From positions 552,990 through 616,989 of the forward strand of contig NZ_LIOL01000002.1 in NCBI RefSeq assembly GCF_001418005.1: 64,000 nucleotides of DNA, given 5' to 3'. Positions 19,728-29,536 of this stretch are shown here, in pieces. The stretch's first letter is position 1, and each line of letters starts with the position of its first letter. Position numbers and translations under genes: made by a program. The notes under the pieces were generated by a model that ran no database searches, was not told the DNA's origin, and saw only the letters and a program-made list of their open reading frames with translations. Origin of the DNA: Chelatococcus sambhunathii. GTDB taxonomy: Bacteria; Pseudomonadota; Alphaproteobacteria; Rhizobiales; Beijerinckiaceae.

Positions 19728-21444
19728 AGCAGTGCTTTTCTTCGAAGGCGCCGGGATGGGTCACGGCGCCGCCGCGCGCCGGCCCAACCGTCTGCGCATA
19801 TTTCCAGAGTGCCCCCGAGCCATAATCCGTCTCGCGCGGGGTCCAGACGGCGCGCCGACGCGCCATCTCAGCCTCGGACAGCCGCACATCCAGCCTGCCG
19901 GCCACGGCATCGATCTCGATGATGTCGCCGTCGCGCAGCAAGGCGATCGGTCCGCCAACAGCCGCCTCCGGCCCGACATGGCCGATGCACAGGCCTCGCG
20001 TCGCGCCGGAGAAACGTCCGTCCGTGATAAGCGCCACCTTGTCGCCCATGCCCTGCCCGTAGAGGGCCGCCGTCGTGGCCAGCATCTCACGCATGCCGGG
20101 GCCGCCGCGCGGCCCTTCGTAGCGGATGACGAGAACGTCCCCTTCTTCGTAGGCGCGGTTCGTCACCGCCTCGAAGCAGGCCTCCTCGCTGTCAAAACAT
20201 CGGGCGGGTCCGGCAAATTCGAGGCTGTCCTCGTCCATGCCCGCCACCTTCACGATGGCGCCATCCGGCGCGAGATTGCCGCGAAGGCAGACCACGCCGC
20301 CCGTCGGCGACAGCGGCTTGTCGGCGGGACGCACCACGTCCTGCTCATCGTTCCAGCGCACGGAAGCGAGGTTTTCCGCGATCGTGCGACCCGTGACGGT
20401 CATGCAGTCGCCATGAAGGAAACCGTGGTCGAGCAGCGTCTTCATCAGGAGCGGAATGCCGCCGATCTCAAACATGTCCTTGGCGACATAACGCCCGCCG
20501 GGCTTGAGATCGGCGATATAGGGCGTGCGGCGGAAGATCTCGGCAACGTCGAAGAGGTCGAACCCGATGCCCGCCTCATGGGCGATAGCCGGCAAATGCA
20601 GTGCCGCATTGGTTGAGCCGCCCGAGGCGGCCACCACGGTCGCTGCATTCTCCAGCGCCTTCCGTGTGACGATATCGCGCGGGCGGATCTGCCGGGCGAC
20701 GAGTTCCATGACCATCTCGCCCGCCGTCATGCAGAAGCGGTCGCGGATCTCGTAGGGCGCCGGTGCACCCGCCGAATAAGGCAGCGCGAGGCCGATGGCC
20801 TCCGAGACGGTTGCCATGGTGTTGGCGGTGAACTGCGCGCCGCAGGCTCCGGCCGAAGGACAGGCCACCTGCTCCAGCTCGGCAAGGTCGTCGTCCGAGA
20901 TGCCGCCGACGGAATGGCGGCCCACGGCTTCGAAGACATCCTGCACGGTGACGGGTTTTCCCCGAAAGTGGCCGGGCAGGATGGAGCCGCCGTAGATAAA
21001 GATCGAGGGAACGTTGAGGCGCACCATGGCCATCATCATGCCGGGCAACGACTTGTCGCAGCCGGCGAGGCCGACGAGCGCGTCATAGCAGTGGCCGCGC
21101 ATGGTGAGCTCGACCGAATCGGCGATGACCTCGCGCGAGACGAGCGAGGACTTCATCCCCTGGTGGCCCATGGCGATGCCGTCGGTCACGGTAATCGTGC
21201 AGAACTCGCGCGGCGTTCCGCCGGCGGCGGCGACGCCCTTCTTCACCGCCTGGGCCTGACGCATCAGGGCGATGTTGCAGGGAGCCGCCTCGTTCCAGCA
21301 GCTGGCGACGCCGACGAAAGGCTGGTGGATCTGCCGCTCTGTCAGGCCCATCGCATAATAATAGGAGCGATGGGGCGCACGCGCGGGCCCCTCCGTCACG
21401 TGACGGCTGGGCAGCTTCGCCTTGTTGAAGACGCGCGCGTCCAT
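19714..21444 (-). CDS. ilvD: Dihydroxy-acid dehydratase
   Basis: IlvD dehydrates 2,3-dihydroxy-isovalerate and -methylvalerate in valine and isoleucine synthesis, using an iron-sulfur cluster. The 576-residue protein has the cluster cysteines in [23 protein letters not shown] and [16 protein letters not shown], plus the C-terminal [18 protein letters not shown] block. Length matches the short IlvD class (about 575). The ATG at 21442-21444 begins [19 protein letters not shown], which fits the family; the longer open frame upstream does not. It overlaps the exoR-like gene by 14 bases. Confidence 0.96.
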   Translation of the reverse strand: MDARVFNKAKLPSRHVTEGPARAPHRSYYYAMGLTERQIHQPFVGVASCWNEAAPCNIALMRQAQAVKKGVAAAGGTPREFCTITVTDGIAMGHQGMKSSLVSREVIADSVELTMRGHCYDALVGLAGCDKSLPGMMMAMVRLNVPSIFIYGGSILPGHFRGKPVTVQDVFEAVGRHSVGGISDDDLAELEQVACPSAGACGAQFTANTMATVSEAIGLALPYSAGAPAPYEIRDRFCMTAGEMVMELVARQIRPRDIVTRKALENAATVVAASGGSTNAALHLPAIAHEAGIGFDLFDVAEIFRRTPYIADLKPGGRYVAKDMFEIGGIPLLMKTLLDHGFLHGDCMTVTGRTIAENLASVRWNDEQDVVRPADKPLSPTGGVVCLRGNLAPDGAIVKVAGMDEDSLEFAGPARCFDSEEACFEAVTNRAYEEGDVLVIRYEGPRGGPGMREMLATTAALYGQGMGDKVALITDGRFSGATRGLCIGHVGPEAAVGGPIALLRDGDIIEIDAVAGRLDVRLSEAEMARRRAVWTPRETDYGSGALWKYAQTVGPARGGAVTHPGAFEEKHCYADQ

Positions 21445-21735
21445 ATGGCAACGCACTCCCTGTTCGCCCTGCCCCTTGCGAGGCAATTCTTTCCCAGAAG
21501 CCTGCGGCGATGCCAAGAGGCACCCACGAGCCCAATCCTCCCGGCAATTGCTTGCCGGAACCTTGGACCCCGCAGCCAAACCGCAGCGCTTTCAAGGATT
21601 TGCTGTGCGTAAAGAGGTGCGACTCGTTTATGGCGGCTTCGCGGCAGCCGCAGCGCCAGGGCCGTGCCGATCGTCGATCGTCACGGCCTGTTGCGCTGAA
21701 GTCACATAAAATTGAGAGGAAATTAACCTTAATCG
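21445..21735. other. Intergenic region upstream of ilvD
   Basis: These 291 bases lie between valS (ending at 21736) and ilvD on the same strand. I see no gene and no clear attenuator: a search by eye found no run of Val, Ile or Leu codons with a terminator. The stretch 21700-21735 is locally AT-rich and could hold the ilvD promoter or the end of the valS transcript. Confidence 0.35.
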
Positions 21736-24438
21736 CTATGCGAGGCGTGCGAGCGCTTCGCGGATCTTGCCCTGGCGCAGGAGAGCGCCCTCCCGGCGCT
21801 CCTTCTGCTCCTCCACGACCTCTTCCGGGGCGCGGGCGACGAAGTCCGCATTGGCGAGCTTGGCGTCGATGCGGGCAATGTCCGCATCGAGCTTGCCGAG
21901 TTCCTTCTCGAGGCGAATACGCTCGGCAGCGAGATCGACGAGGCCGGCGAGCGGCAGGGCCGCCACCTCGCCGCGGACGATGAGCTGGATGCTGCCCCCG
22001 GGCACAGCTTCGGCATAGCTGATGTCGCCCAGCCGGGCGAGACGGCGCAGCACATCTTCCCAGCGTGCGACGCGCGCCCGGGTCTCGGCGGAGGCACCAA
22101 CGAAGACGAGCGGCACCTGCGCCCCGGCCGGCACGTTCGTCTCTGCCCGGGCGGAGCGGATGTCGGACACGAGGTCGATGATCCAGCCGATCTCGGCCTC
22201 CGCCTCGGCATCGCCCGCCACCCTGGTCGCAGGCCACGGCGCGAGCGCCAGAATCGTCTCCCGCGCGGGCCCCTCTTCGCCCTTGATGGCCCATAGCTCC
22301 TCGGTGAGGAAGGGCATGAAGGGGTGCAGCAGCTTGCAGATCTCGTCGAGGACGAAGGCGATCGTCGCCCGCGTTTCGTCCTTGGCGGGGCCGTCCTCGC
22401 CCTGCAGCACAGGCTTGGCGAGCTCGAGATACCAGTCGCAGAAGAGATTCCAGACGAAGCGGTAGGCCGCGCCGGCCGCCTCGTTGAACTTGAACGCCTC
22501 GAGCGCCGCCGTGACCGCGCCTGCGGCCGCCCCGCACTCGCCGACGATCCAGCGGTTGAGCGTCAGCGTCGCCTTGTCCGGCGCGAAATCCGCCACGCGC
22601 ACGCAGCCGTTCATCTCGGCAAAGCGCGCCGCATTCCAGATCTTGGTCGCGAAATTGCGATATCCTTCAACCCGTTGCGTCGAAAGCTTGATGTCGCGCC
22701 CCTGCGCGGCCATGGCGGCGAGCGTGAAGCGCAGGGCATCGGCGCCGTATTTCTCGACGAGGTCGAGCGGGTCGATGACGTTGCCCTTCGACTTCGACAT
22801 CTTCGCGCCCTTCTCGTCGCGGACGAGGGCGTGGATGTAGACGTCGCGGAAGGGCACGTCGTCCATGAAATGGATGCCCATCATCATCATCCGGGCGACC
22901 CAGAAGAAGATGATGTCGAAGCCGGTGACGAGCGTGCTGGTCGGATAATAGCGGGCGAGCTCCGGCGTCTTTTCCGGCCAGCCGAGCGTCGAGAACGGCC
23001 ACAGCGCGGAGGAGAACCAGGTGTCGAGCACATCCTCGTCCCGGGTGAGCGACACTTCGCTGCCGTAATGGCGGGCCGCGGCGGACCTTGCCTCGTCCTC
23101 ACCCGCGGCGACGAAGACATGGCCATCCGGCCCGTACCACGCCGGGATCTGGTGCCCCCACCAGAGCTGACGCGAGATGCACCACGGCTCGATGTTCTCG
23201 AGCCACTGGAAGTAGGTCTTCTCCCATGTCTCGGGCACGAAACGCGTCTTGCCGGCGCGCACCGCGGCGAGCGCCTTCTCGGCGAGCGGCTTGACATCGA
23301 GATACCACTGGTCCGTCAGCCAAGGCTCGATGACGACGCCGGAGCGGTCGCCGTGTGGCACCATGTGGGTGTGCGGCTCGATCGCCGCGAGAAGCTCCCG
23401 CTCCTCCAGCATGGCGACGATGCGCTTGCGCGCCTCGAAACGGTCGAGCCCATGGAGTGCGAGCACCGCGTCGAGATCGGCGCCGGCCACGGCGCCCTCA
23501 AGGAAAGCTTCGTTATCGCGCACCGTGATTTCGGCCTCCGGGCCAAGCACGTTGACGAGCCGGAGGCCATGGCGCTTGCCGACATCGAAGTCGTTGAAAT
23601 CGTGCGCCGGCGTGATCTTGACTGCACCGGTGCCCTTATCCGGATCGGAATAGGCATCGGCGACGATCGGGATGCGCCGGCCGACGAGCGGCAGCACGAC
23701 ATTCCGGCCGATGAGATCGCGATAGCGCTCGTCCTCGGGATGGACCGCGACCGCGGTGTCGCCGAGCATGGTCTCCGGCCGGGTTGTGGCGACGGTGATG
23801 AAGCGTTCCGCCTCGCCCTCGACCGGATAGCGGATGTGCCAGAGATGACCCTTGACCTCGACCTGCTGCACCTCGAGATCCGAGATGGCGGTAAGGAAGC
23901 GCGGATCCCAGTTGACGAGGCGCTTGTCCTTGTAAATCAGGCCCTCGGAATGGAGGGTGACGAAGACCTTTACGACGGCCTGCGACAGCCCCTCGTCCAT
24001 CGTGAAACGCTCGCGCGACCAGTCGCACGAGGCCCCGAGGCGCTTCAGCTGGTTGATGATGGCGCCGCCGGACTGTTCCTTCCACGCCCAGACGCGCTCG
24101 ACGAAGCGCTCCCGCCCCAGGTCCCGGCGAGACGGCTCCTGCCGCTCCATGAGCTGGCGCTCGACCACCATCTGCGTAGCAATGCCGGCATGATCCATGC
24201 CCGGCTGCCACAGCACGTCCTTGCCACGCATGCGCTCGAAGCGGCAGAGCACATCCTGCAGCGTGTTGTTGAGCGCATGCCCCATGTGCAGCGAGCCGGT
24301 GACGTTCGGCGGAGGAATGACGATGCAATAGGGCGGCGCGCCGGCGCGATCCGCACGCCCGGCGCGAAACGCCCCTTCCTTCTCCCACAAGGCGGAAATC
24401 CGCGCCTCGACGGCGCCCGGCTCGAAAGTCTTGTCCAT
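21736..24438 (-). CDS. valS: Valyl-tRNA synthetase
   Basis: This class I synthetase charges tRNA-Val. The 900-residue protein has the HIGH-type motif in PPPNVTGSLHMGHALNNT, the editing domain (TTRPETMLGDTAVAVHP...TPAHDFNDF), KMSKS in GAKMSKSKGNVIDP, an anticodon-binding domain and a C-terminal coiled coil (AAERIRLEKELGKLDADI) typical of ValS. The ATG at 24436-24438 (MDKTFEPG) fits homologues; an in-frame ATG four codons earlier (24450) is possible. popZ lies upstream on the same strand after a 131-base gap. This gene pair recurs in alphaproteobacteria. Confidence 0.97.
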   Translation of the reverse strand: MDKTFEPGAVEARISALWEKEGAFRAGRADRAGAPPYCIVIPPPNVTGSLHMGHALNNTLQDVLCRFERMRGKDVLWQPGMDHAGIATQMVVERQLMERQEPSRRDLGRERFVERVWAWKEQSGGAIINQLKRLGASCDWSRERFTMDEGLSQAVVKVFVTLHSEGLIYKDKRLVNWDPRFLTAISDLEVQQVEVKGHLWHIRYPVEGEAERFITVATTRPETMLGDTAVAVHPEDERYRDLIGRNVVLPLVGRRIPIVADAYSDPDKGTGAVKITPAHDFNDFDVGKRHGLRLVNVLGPEAEITVRDNEAFLEGAVAGADLDAVLALHGLDRFEARKRIVAMLEERELLAAIEPHTHMVPHGDRSGVVIEPWLTDQWYLDVKPLAEKALAAVRAGKTRFVPETWEKTYFQWLENIEPWCISRQLWWGHQIPAWYGPDGHVFVAAGEDEARSAAARHYGSEVSLTRDEDVLDTWFSSALWPFSTLGWPEKTPELARYYPTSTLVTGFDIIFFWVARMMMMGIHFMDDVPFRDVYIHALVRDEKGAKMSKSKGNVIDPLDLVEKYGADALRFTLAAMAAQGRDIKLSTQRVEGYRNFATKIWNAARFAEMNGCVRVADFAPDKATLTLNRWIVGECGAAAGAVTAALEAFKFNEAAGAAYRFVWNLFCDWYLELAKPVLQGEDGPAKDETRATIAFVLDEICKLLHPFMPFLTEELWAIKGEEGPARETILALAPWPATRVAGDAEAEAEIGWIIDLVSDIRSARAETNVPAGAQVPLVFVGASAETRARVARWEDVLRRLARLGDISYAEAVPGGSIQLIVRGEVAALPLAGLVDLAAERIRLEKELGKLDADIARIDAKLANADFVARAPEEVVEEQKERREGALLRQGKIREALARLA

Positions 24439-24569
24439 CACCCAAACCATTTGCGCACGCCGGCAGGGGCCGGCGCGGGGAACCGACTGGTAGAAAGCGA
24501 AGCGACAGGCATAAGTCAATCGCGGACCAGGTTGATCCGGCGATCAGACTGCGCGTGTCGCAACAAGAC

Positions 24570-25277
24570 TCAGCGGCGGCCGCCGCGTGCCACGCGCTCG
24601 ATCTCCTGCCGCACGAGGCGCTCGACGATGGCCGGAAGATTGTCGTCGAGCCAAGCCTTGAGCATGGGACGCAGCATATCGCGCACAAGGTCCTCCAGCG
24701 TGCGCGCACCCTGACCGGAAACGTTGGACGTCAGAGCCTCGAACGAGGAGGCGACGCGGGCGCCGGTCTGTGGCGAGAGCAACTCGTCCCTCGCCTCGCG
24801 CTGGGCAGATGCGGGCTCCGGCTGTCGCGGCGGCAGCGCAGCTGAAAGCGACGCGACCAGCGACGGCATAGCCTCCTCGGCAACGCTGCGCTCGATGGCG
24901 GCGCGGGAGAAGCCTTCGCGGCCGGCCGGCGCGTTCAGGGGCGTCGCATGCGGTGCGGGCCCGGGAGCCGGCGGGCGCACCGCGGCGCCAGACTCTTCGG
25001 CGGCAACAGGCCTGCGCGGCGTCTCCGGCAGGAAGGGTTCACCCCGGTGCATCCGCTCATGAGCGGCGGCCTCACGGCGCAAGCTATCGGCACGGGCGCC
25101 GTCGGGACGGCCGGCATCCTGACGGGGGATGCGTTCTTCCGCCACCGGCAGCCGGGGAGCCGGCGCCGCCGCGGACTGGTCCTCCGTGATGATGCGCCGG
25201 ATGGACGCGAGAATCTCGTCCATCGTCGGCTCGGGCGTCTTCGCAGGGTCCTGCAGCTTGGGGCTCGCCGAATTCAT
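24570..25277 (-). CDS. popZ: PopZ polar organizing protein (DUF2497)
   Basis: PopZ self-assembles at cell poles and anchors the chromosome origin through ParB in alphaproteobacteria. The 235-residue protein has the conserved N-terminal helix (PTMDEILASIRRIITED), a long Pro/Ala/Glu-rich disordered middle (about residues 35-165), and the C-terminal oligomerisation helices (LEDLVRDMLRPMLKAWLDD then NLPAIVERLVRQEIERVA). This three-part layout is diagnostic. A GTG three codons upstream (25284-25286) is an alternative start; neither has a strong ribosome site. It is upstream of valS, as in relatives. Confidence 0.92.
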   Translation of the reverse strand: MNSASPKLQDPAKTPEPTMDEILASIRRIITEDQSAAAPAPRLPVAEERIPRQDAGRPDGARADSLRREAAAHERMHRGEPFLPETPRRPVAAEESGAAVRPPAPGPAPHATPLNAPAGREGFSRAAIERSVAEEAMPSLVASLSAALPPRQPEPASAQREARDELLSPQTGARVASSFEALTSNVSGQGARTLEDLVRDMLRPMLKAWLDDNLPAIVERLVRQEIERVARGGRR

Positions 25278-25419
25278 GCGTCGCACCGATCAATTGTCGG
25301 ACGCGGGAATCACGTCCGTCCGCCTCAGCCGAGTATTTCACGCAGAAAGGGCGAGGCAAGCGCCCCGCCCGAAAGACCACAGGATTTAGCGGCATTCCGG
25401 CCGCAAAATACCACCTCTG

Positions 25420-26814
25420 CTACTTGCCGCTCGGCGTGTCGAGACCGATCCACTTGTCCTTGACCTGCTCGAAGTGGATCTTCGGATCATAGGTCGCGAC
25501 CCTGAGGCCCAGCGTGGGCGCCGCCAGGCGACCGACGGCCGAGAGCACGCCATAGGATGCAACGATGCGGTCTCGCTGGGCCGTGACCAGCTCGACGCGA
25601 GAATTGAGCAATGCCTGCTGGGCGTTGAGCACGTCGAGCGTCGTGCGCTGGCCGACCTTGGCCTCCTCGCGGACGCCCTCAAGCGCGACTTGGTTGGCTT
25701 CCACCTGCGCCTGCGCCGCCGTGATCTGCTGCTTGGCAGCCTCCAGCTGTGACCAGGTGGCGATGACCTGCTGGCGCACCTGGTCGCGGATCAGATCGAC
25801 CTGGATGCGCGCCTGACCGGCGGTCTCCTTGGCCTGCCGGGTCTGCGCATAGACGACGCCACCCTCATAGATGGGAACGTTGAGCGTGCCGATGATGGAG
25901 GCGCTCGTGCGCCGGTCGCCAGAAATGGTCTGGTCCCAGCTCTGCGACACGCCCGCCGAAACCCGGAAATCGGGCAGCAGTTGCGCTTCCGTCGCCTTTA
26001 CCTGCAACTCGGCCGTATCGACGCTGTGTTGCGCGGCGGCGATCGCCGGGTGGCGCTGCAACCCGAGCGCGACCGCCTGATCCACCGTCTTGGGCAGGTA
26101 CTTCTCGGCCGAAATGCCCGGCCCGAGCTGCTTGGGCTCAACGCCGATCACCTGCCGGTAAGTCGCGATGCTGGACCTGAGATTGGCCTGGGCCACGCTC
26201 TGCTGGGCGCGCCCGGCAGCGAGCGCCGCCTCGGCCTGGGCGACGTCCGTGCGCGTCACCTCGCCCACGTCAAAGCGGTCCTTCGTCTGGCGCAGTTGCT
26301 CCTGCAGCACCTCGACGTTGTTGGTCTGCAGGTTGTAGACGGCGGTGTCGCGCAGCACGTTCATATAGGCGATGACGCCTTCGAGGAGCACGCTCTGCTC
26401 GGTGTTGCGAAGCGTCTCGCGCGCACCGAAGACCTGCGATTCGGACGCGCGCACCGTGTTGAGCGTGCGGCCGCTGTCGAAGATCATCTGCTGCACCTCG
26501 ATACCGATGGTGCGGCGGAACAGATCGTCATTGGACCCGCCGACGTTGGGTGTGCGCGAATTTAACGCCACGGCGCCAATGGTGCCCTGCGCGGTGATGG
26601 TGGGGCGCCAGCCGCCCTTGGCGCGGGGCACGTTCTCGTCGGTGATGCGCACCTGCGCACGCTGGACGTTCAGAGACGGGTTGTTCTCGTATGCCTTCGC
26701 GAGCGCGCCGGCCATCGTCTCGGCCTGCGCAGCAGCGCAGGACGCGAGGATGGTGCCGGACAGTGCCGCAAGCTTCAGCCACTTCGCCCCGGTGGTCTTC
26801 GAATGTCGAATCAC
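25420..26814 (-). CDS. tolC: TolC family outer-membrane efflux/secretion channel
   Basis: TolC trimers form the outer-membrane exit duct for type I secretion and tripartite efflux. The 464-residue protein has a signal peptide (after RHSKTTGAKWLK, ending CAAAQA) and two internally repeated OEP domains; the repeats start with AYENNPSLNVQRAQVRITDE and GLQRHPAIAAAQHSVDTAEL. Conserved stretches are VGEVTRTDVAQAEAAL and VGQRTTLDVLNAQQALL. I chose the GTG at 26812-26814 because GGAAGG lies 5 bases before it. Longer open frame upstream (to 27009) overlaps the neighbouring gene region. The PCMT-family gene upstream on the same strand is its usual partner in rhizobia. Confidence 0.93.
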   Translation of the reverse strand: MIRHSKTTGAKWLKLAALSGTILASCAAAQAETMAGALAKAYENNPSLNVQRAQVRITDENVPRAKGGWRPTITAQGTIGAVALNSRTPNVGGSNDDLFRRTIGIEVQQMIFDSGRTLNTVRASESQVFGARETLRNTEQSVLLEGVIAYMNVLRDTAVYNLQTNNVEVLQEQLRQTKDRFDVGEVTRTDVAQAEAALAAGRAQQSVAQANLRSSIATYRQVIGVEPKQLGPGISAEKYLPKTVDQAVALGLQRHPAIAAAQHSVDTAELQVKATEAQLLPDFRVSAGVSQSWDQTISGDRRTSASIIGTLNVPIYEGGVVYAQTRQAKETAGQARIQVDLIRDQVRQQVIATWSQLEAAKQQITAAQAQVEANQVALEGVREEAKVGQRTTLDVLNAQQALLNSRVELVTAQRDRIVASYGVLSAVGRLAAPTLGLRVATYDPKIHFEQVKDKWIGLDTPSGK

Positions 26815-27005
26815 GGCCACCTTCCCGTCATGTCGAGGCCTAAAAAGCACCTCAGAATCCTTCTTCGAACGTGCCAGCCCCTGCGAACGCTCGGCGGCGA
26901 GCATACAGCCCGGATCCGGCAGCGAGAACCGCTGACGCGAACGATCGCGCCAACTTTTCTGGTTGTGCCGCAAAAATGCGACACAGCGTATAACCTTGAA
27001 GACAA

Positions 27006-27671
27006 TCAAAACTGGAAGGACGGCGCGCGCCGCAACCCCTCGATCACCGGCGCTGCGGCATCGAACAGCCGACGGCTACCCACCGCCTCGCCAGCACGCT
27101 GGAAGAGCACGACCCGGCCAGCCCCTTCCGAGGCATCGACCGCGGCGAGCCTTCCGCCGTCGGCGAGCTGGGCGAGCAATTCGTCGGGAACGGTCTCATA
27201 GGCCCCGTTCACGAGAATCAGGTCATAGGGCGCGCCCGCTGCATAACCCTCGGCGACCGGTCCGACCTGGACCGTGACGTCGCAGCCGAGATCGGACAGG
27301 ATGGCCTTCGCACGCTCTGCCAGAGCCGGATCCGCCTCGAGCATGACAACATCGCCCCCCAGACGCTCCATGACAGCGCTCGCGTAGCCCGTGCCGCCGG
27401 CCACATCGAGGATGCGGCTGCCCGGCACGATGTCGAGAGCCTGGATCATCCGGGCGAGCACCATGGGTGGCAGCATGACACGCGCCGTCCCGTCGGCGAA
27501 TCGCGTCAGCGTGATGGCTCGGTCGGAATAGGCGGTAGCTTCCGCGGCGGCCGGCACAAAACGCTCGCGCGGCACTTCCTCAAGGACGCTCAGCAAGGCA
27601 TGGTCCACCACGTCGAAGGTTCTGACCTGGCAGTCCACCATGGTGCGGCGGGCTTGGGCGAAATCGAGCAT
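27006..27671 (-). CDS. pcm: Protein-L-isoaspartate O-methyltransferase family protein
   Basis: The 221-residue protein is a SAM-dependent methyltransferase of the PCMT family, which methylates isoaspartyl residues in aged proteins. It shows SAM motif I as DVAGGTGYASAVMERLGG, motif post-I as VVMLEAD, and the N-terminal MVDCQVRTFDVVDHALL...RERFVP of the alphaproteobacterial subgroup. That subgroup diverges from classical Pcm (usually ILEIGTGSGY), so substrate is inferred. AAAGG lies about 8 bases before the ATG. tolC lies downstream with 191 bases between; a shared transcript is likely. Confidence 0.85.
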   Translation of the reverse strand: MLDFAQARRTMVDCQVRTFDVVDHALLSVLEEVPRERFVPAAAEATAYSDRAITLTRFADGTARVMLPPMVLARMIQALDIVPGSRILDVAGGTGYASAVMERLGGDVVMLEADPALAERAKAILSDLGCDVTVQVGPVAEGYAAGAPYDLILVNGAYETVPDELLAQLADGGRLAAVDASEGAGRVVLFQRAGEAVGSRRLFDAAAPVIEGLRRAPSFQF

Positions 27672-27772
27672 CGGGGGGACCTTTCAGGATCGCTGCCGGC
27701 AGGACACCCCGGGCAGCGTTCCCGCTGGCATCGGGCCGGCGGGTTCGATCCCGAAAGCGGTATCGCCGGATA

Positions 27773-27846
27773 TGGAGGCCTCGCCCGGAATCGAACCGGG
27801 GTGCAAGGATTTGCAGTCCTCTGCGTAACCACTCCGCCACGAGGCC
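27773..27846 (-). tRNA. tRNA-Cys (anticodon GCA)
   Basis: On the minus strand, the acceptor GGCCTCG pairs with CGAGGCC, the discriminator is T, and CCA is encoded. The anticodon arm reads AGGACTGCAAATCCT with anticodon GCA. The T arm is CCCGG-TTCGATT-CCGGG. U73 and GCA are identity elements for cysteine tRNA. It lies about 100 bases upstream of pcm in the same orientation. Confidence 0.96.
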
Positions 27847-27987
27847 TCGCCGCGGGTTCATACCAAAGGCGCGGGCCCTTCCGCAACATCCGTTTTGGGG
27901 TGCCCCTCCCCCTCGATCCACAGCCTGGTGACGGGCACGAAAAGGGGTTGCAGGAGCGTCTGTCATGATATAGTCAACCGGCCGTGA

Positions 27988-28063
27988 TCCCCGATAGCTC
28001 AGTCGGTAGAGCGTTCGACTGTTAATCGAATGGTCGCAGGTTCGAGTCCTGCTCGGGGAGCCA
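27988..28063 (+). tRNA. tRNA-Asn (anticodon GTT)
   Basis: The 76-base cloverleaf has encoded CCA. The acceptor TCCCCGA pairs with TCGGGGA (positions 28053-28059). The anticodon stem TTCGA/TCGAA encloses CTGTTAA with anticodon GTT. The T arm is GCAGG-TTCGAGT-CCTGC. It is isolated, divergent from tRNA-Cys. Confidence 0.97.
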
Positions 28064-28318
28064 CCTTCTTCCTCCCAAAATCGTTGTTACGCTTCAGATT
28101 GCCCCGTCCGCGCTCGGACATTGGCGCCGCAAGCGCCAATGAGGTGCCAATCCACGCAAGATCGAACGAGAACGCTGCGGACCTTGGTGAAGCGTTGCCG
28201 CCAGTTGGCGGCTTTCATCAAGGATCTTGCCGTCTGCCAGCTTCCTGGCCGTCCCAAACAGTGACCTCCGGAACGGCCGGTTCGGCCGACCCTCCGACGG
28301 GCAGGAGCGCTCCGGACC
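28064..28318. other. Intergenic region with a perfect hairpin after tRNA-Asn
   Basis: No gene is visible. CATTGGCGC at 28119-28127 pairs perfectly with GCGCCAATG at 28133-28141 around a CGCAA loop, a candidate terminator for the tRNA transcript. A second small stem (CGGCCG-GTT-CGGCCG, 28274-28288) lies beyond the ackA stop on the other strand. Confidence 0.45.
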
Positions 28319-29536
28319 TCAGACTCGAAGCAGATCGTGGCCTGCCGGTCCTCCACGGTCGGCATCGCCGACCACAGCCAGCGTCTCATCCGCAATCACC
28401 TGCTCCTCGTCGGTCGGGATGACGTAGGCGGCGATGCGGCTGTCTTCCGTGCTGATGCGCGGGGCGTTGGCGGCATTGGCGCCCGCATCGAGCGTGAGGC
28501 CGAGCCAGCCCAGCCGCGCGCAGACCTCGGCACGGATGCGCGGCTGATTCTCGCCGATGCCCGCGGTGAAGACGACACCGTCGAGGCCGCCGAGCGTCAC
28601 GGCGAGGCGCGCGATCTCGCCCGCGATGCGGAAGCAGAAGAGCGTGATCGCCTCCTCGGCCCGCACATCCCGGCTATCGAGGAGAACGCGGCTGTCGGGG
28701 CTGATGCCGGAGACGCCGAGAAGACCCGAGCGATGGTACAGAAGGTCCTCGACGGCGGCGAGCGGCATGGCCTTCTGCCCCATGAGGTGAAGGAGAACGC
28801 CGGGGTCGAGCGCGCCGCAGCGCGTCGCCATGGGAATCCCGTCGAGCGTCGAGAAGCCCATGCTCGTGTCCCGGCTCACGCCGCCCTCGAGCGCACACAG
28901 GCTGGCGCCGCTGCCGAGATGGGCGACAACGACCTTGCCGGCCGCCGTCTCAGGCGCACGGCGGGCGAGTTCGCCGGCAATAAACTGGTAGGACAAGCCA
29001 TGGAAGCCATAGCGCCTGATTCCCTCGTCGTGCAGCGCGCGCGGCAGGGCGAAACGGCGCACGATATCGTCCTGGCTCTGGTGAAAGGCGGTGTCGAAAC
29101 TGGCACACAGCGGCAGCGTGGGCCGCAGGTGCCGGATGCCGCGGATGATGCGCAGGCTCTGCGGCTGGTGCAGCGGCGCCAGAACCGTCAATTCGTCGAG
29201 CTTGCCGACGACATCGTCGTCGATAAGGACCGGCCCGGTGAAGGTGCCGCCGCCGTGCACCACCCGGATGCCCGCCGCCCTCACCCGCTCGAGGTCGACG
29301 TGCTGGCCGACGAGACCGAAAGTCTCGGCCAGAAGACCCCGCACGTCCTCGGCCGGCGCCGCGAGTGCCGTTTCGAAGGGCAGCGGCCCCTCGTCGAGCC
29401 GGAACATCGGCGGCGCGCGGCGCAGGTCGATGATGCCCCGGGCGATGCGCCGCGCCCTCCCCGCGCCGGCCTCGAACAGGCCGATCTTGATCGTGGACGA
29501 GCCGGCGTTGAAGGTGACGAGAAGATCGCCCGTCAT
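28319..29536 (-). CDS. ackA: Acetate kinase
   Basis: AckA interconverts acetyl phosphate + ADP and acetate + ATP. The 405-residue protein has the ASKHA signatures: LLVTFNAGSSTIKIGLF at the start, VVHGGGTF, FDTAFH, YGFHGLSYQFIA, VVAHLGSGASLCAL, TSMGFSTLDGIPMATRCG and GVVFTAGIGENQPRIRAE near the end. The ATG overlaps the stop of the upstream maoC-pta gene as ATGA, so the two enzymes of the acetyl-CoA to acetate route are translationally coupled. They form the end of a phaC-pta-ackA operon. Propionate kinase activity cannot be excluded. Confidence 0.95.
   Translation of the reverse strand: MTGDLLVTFNAGSSTIKIGLFEAGAGRARRIARGIIDLRRAPPMFRLDEGPLPFETALAAPAEDVRGLLAETFGLVGQHVDLERVRAAGIRVVHGGGTFTGPVLIDDDVVGKLDELTVLAPLHQPQSLRIIRGIRHLRPTLPLCASFDTAFHQSQDDIVRRFALPRALHDEGIRRYGFHGLSYQFIAGELARRAPETAAGKVVVAHLGSGASLCALEGGVSRDTSMGFSTLDGIPMATRCGALDPGVLLHLMGQKAMPLAAVEDLLYHRSGLLGVSGISPDSRVLLDSRDVRAEEAITLFCFRIAGEIARLAVTLGGLDGVVFTAGIGENQPRIRAEVCARLGWLGLTLDAGANAANAPRISTEDSRIAAYVIPTDEEQVIADETLAVVGDADRGGPAGHDLLRV

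Noticed and set aside
22324-24714. 796-codon plus-strand frame opposite valS
   Set aside because: It is a shadow frame; the minus strand encodes a complete valyl-tRNA synthetase.
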